From NCBI GenBank assembly GCA_024123955.1, contig CP099652.1:5456001-5520000 (forward strand): DNA of 64,000 nucleotides, read 5' to 3'. The notes under the pieces are model-generated. The model saw nothing but the letters and a program-made list of their open reading frames with translations. It searched no databases and had not been told where the DNA came from. Below, in pieces: positions 63,432 to 64,000 of this stretch. Each line of letters opens with the position of its first letter. Positions within the stretch are counted from its first letter, which is position 1. The stretch is from Oxalobacteraceae bacterium OTU3CINTB1 (GTDB lineage: Bacteria > Pseudomonadota > Gammaproteobacteria > Burkholderiales > Burkholderiaceae_D). A program made the translations under genes and the position numbers.

Positions 63432-64000
63432 TTAGGTTCCGCGTTTGCCCTTGGCGTATTCGGCGGCCTTGGCTTCGGCGATCGCTGCCTTCTCGGCCGC
63501 TTTGGCTGCCGCCTCCACTGCGTAAGCGTCGAGGCGCTCCTTGCGCGACGCCGGCGTCTCCAGCGAGATGCGGCCCAACGTGCCGCTGCGGTAGTCGCCA
63601 AGGAAGGTGTGCGACGCCTTCTCGAAATCCAGGTCGCCACCCTTCTGGCGGAAGCCGCGCTTGGCCGCCACGCCCTCCACCACCGCGATGCCGTCGAAGG
63701 TTTCGATGTCCTTGAAGCCGTAACGCGCCACCAGCAGCTGCGGGTAGTACTTCAGCATCTCGTCGGCCAGGAACACCGCCACCTCCTCCTCGATCAAGGC
63801 GTTCGAGCCGATGGCGTGGCTGGCGGCCAGCATCAAACCGTCGCTGGGCAGCGCGATCTTCGGCCACAGCATGCCGGGCGTGTCGACCAGGATAGTGTTC
63901 TTGTCCAGGTAAAGCTTCTGCTGCTGCTTGGTCACCGCCGGCTCGTCGCCGACCTTGGCCACTTTCCGCTTGAGCAGGGCGTTCATCAGCGTCGACTTGC
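63432..64000 (-). CDS. ylqF: Ribosome assembly GTPase YlqF/RbgA (C-terminal part)
   Basis: About 189 codons visible; the N-terminus lies beyond the window end. At the edge the P-loop GKST-LMNALLKRK is present, then KVGDEPAVTKQQQKLYLDKN (switch I), ILVDTPGMLWPK (G3), as in circularly permuted GTPases of this family. The C-terminal helical domain (LPSDGLMLAASHAIGSNALI onward) and an Ala/Lys/Glu-rich tail follow. It matures the large ribosomal subunit. Confidence 0.92.
   Translation of the reverse strand, partial: KSTLMNALLKRKVAKVGDEPAVTKQQQKLYLDKNTILVDTPGMLWPKIALPSDGLMLAASHAIGSNALIEEEVAVFLADEMLKYYPQLLVARYGFKDIETFDGIAVVEGVAAKRGFRQKGGDLDFEKASHTFLGDYRSGTLGRISLETPASRKERLDAYAVEAAAKAAEKAAIAEAKAAEYAKGKRGT

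Overview
The window looks like chromosomal DNA of a betaproteobacterium of the family Oxalobacteraceae (Massilia, Duganella, Janthinobacterium and relatives). This is inferred from the high GC content, the housekeeping order adk-kdsB-trm112-lpxK-exbD-exbB / xseA / sodB, an EpsL-type outer-membrane protein, and intergenic GGGGTC...GACCCC palindromes of a kind I associate with this family. No species can be named from the sequence alone.

Layout. 1-3.9 kb: end of an exopolysaccharide outer-membrane gene, an ABC-F ATPase (uup) and tRNA-Arg(CCU). 3.9-17.0 kb: a lower-GC genomic island of about 13.1 kb inserted in the 3' end of the tRNA. A copy of the tRNA tail marks its right end at about 16,990. 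It carries a tyrosine integrase, a three-gene SLOG-DUF4326 / DUF488 / dual-OB module, a restriction-methylation pair, an OLD-type ATPase-TOPRIM nuclease, a serine resolvase and an XRE regulator. A replication and regulation end follows, with a YagK/YfjJ (inovirus Gp2-like) protein, AlpA, an unknown protein, a perfect 18-bp hairpin with tandem repeats, and two small membrane or zinc-ribbon proteins. It reads as a phage-satellite-like element with defence cargo.

17.3-20.9 kb: a secreted protein of unknown function and an OafA-type acyltransferase. 20.9-28.8 kb: a tightly overlapping seven-gene operon, best read as aerobic 2-aminobenzoate (anthranilate) degradation through CoA thioesters: ligase, fused monooxygenase/reductase, SDR, MarR regulator, enoyl-CoA hydratase, acyl-CoA dehydrogenase and RidA. 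28.9-35.9 kb: a response regulator, a very large hybrid histidine kinase with a beta-propeller sensor, and a patatin-like phospholipase, all co-directional. 36-42.4 kb: gamma-glutamyltransferase, SDR, small secreted protein, K+-independent membrane pyrophosphatase and adk.

42.6-51.5 kb: kdsB, trm112-like, lpxK (with a palindromic repeat inserted in frame), exbD and exbB. Then comes a 1.3-kb non-coding region with eight diverged repeats, five of them holding a perfect DnaA box. xseA, glk, a divergent LacI-family regulator and sodB follow. 51.6-64 kb: an aldo/keto reductase, small secreted or acidic proteins, an aromatic-acid-type efflux cluster (outer-membrane factor, MarR, FUSC, DUF1656, HlyD), SDR, a small membrane protein, a TonB receptor behind a cobalamin riboswitch (btuB-like), a LigB-type dioxygenase, and the C-terminal part of the ribosome-assembly GTPase YlqF/RbgA.

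The most unusual signals are the DnaA-box repeat locus (45.9-47.1 kb), the island's SLOG-DUF4326/DUF488/dual-OB module, and the hairpin/iteron-like region at 16.1-16.3 kb next to the satellite replication genes.
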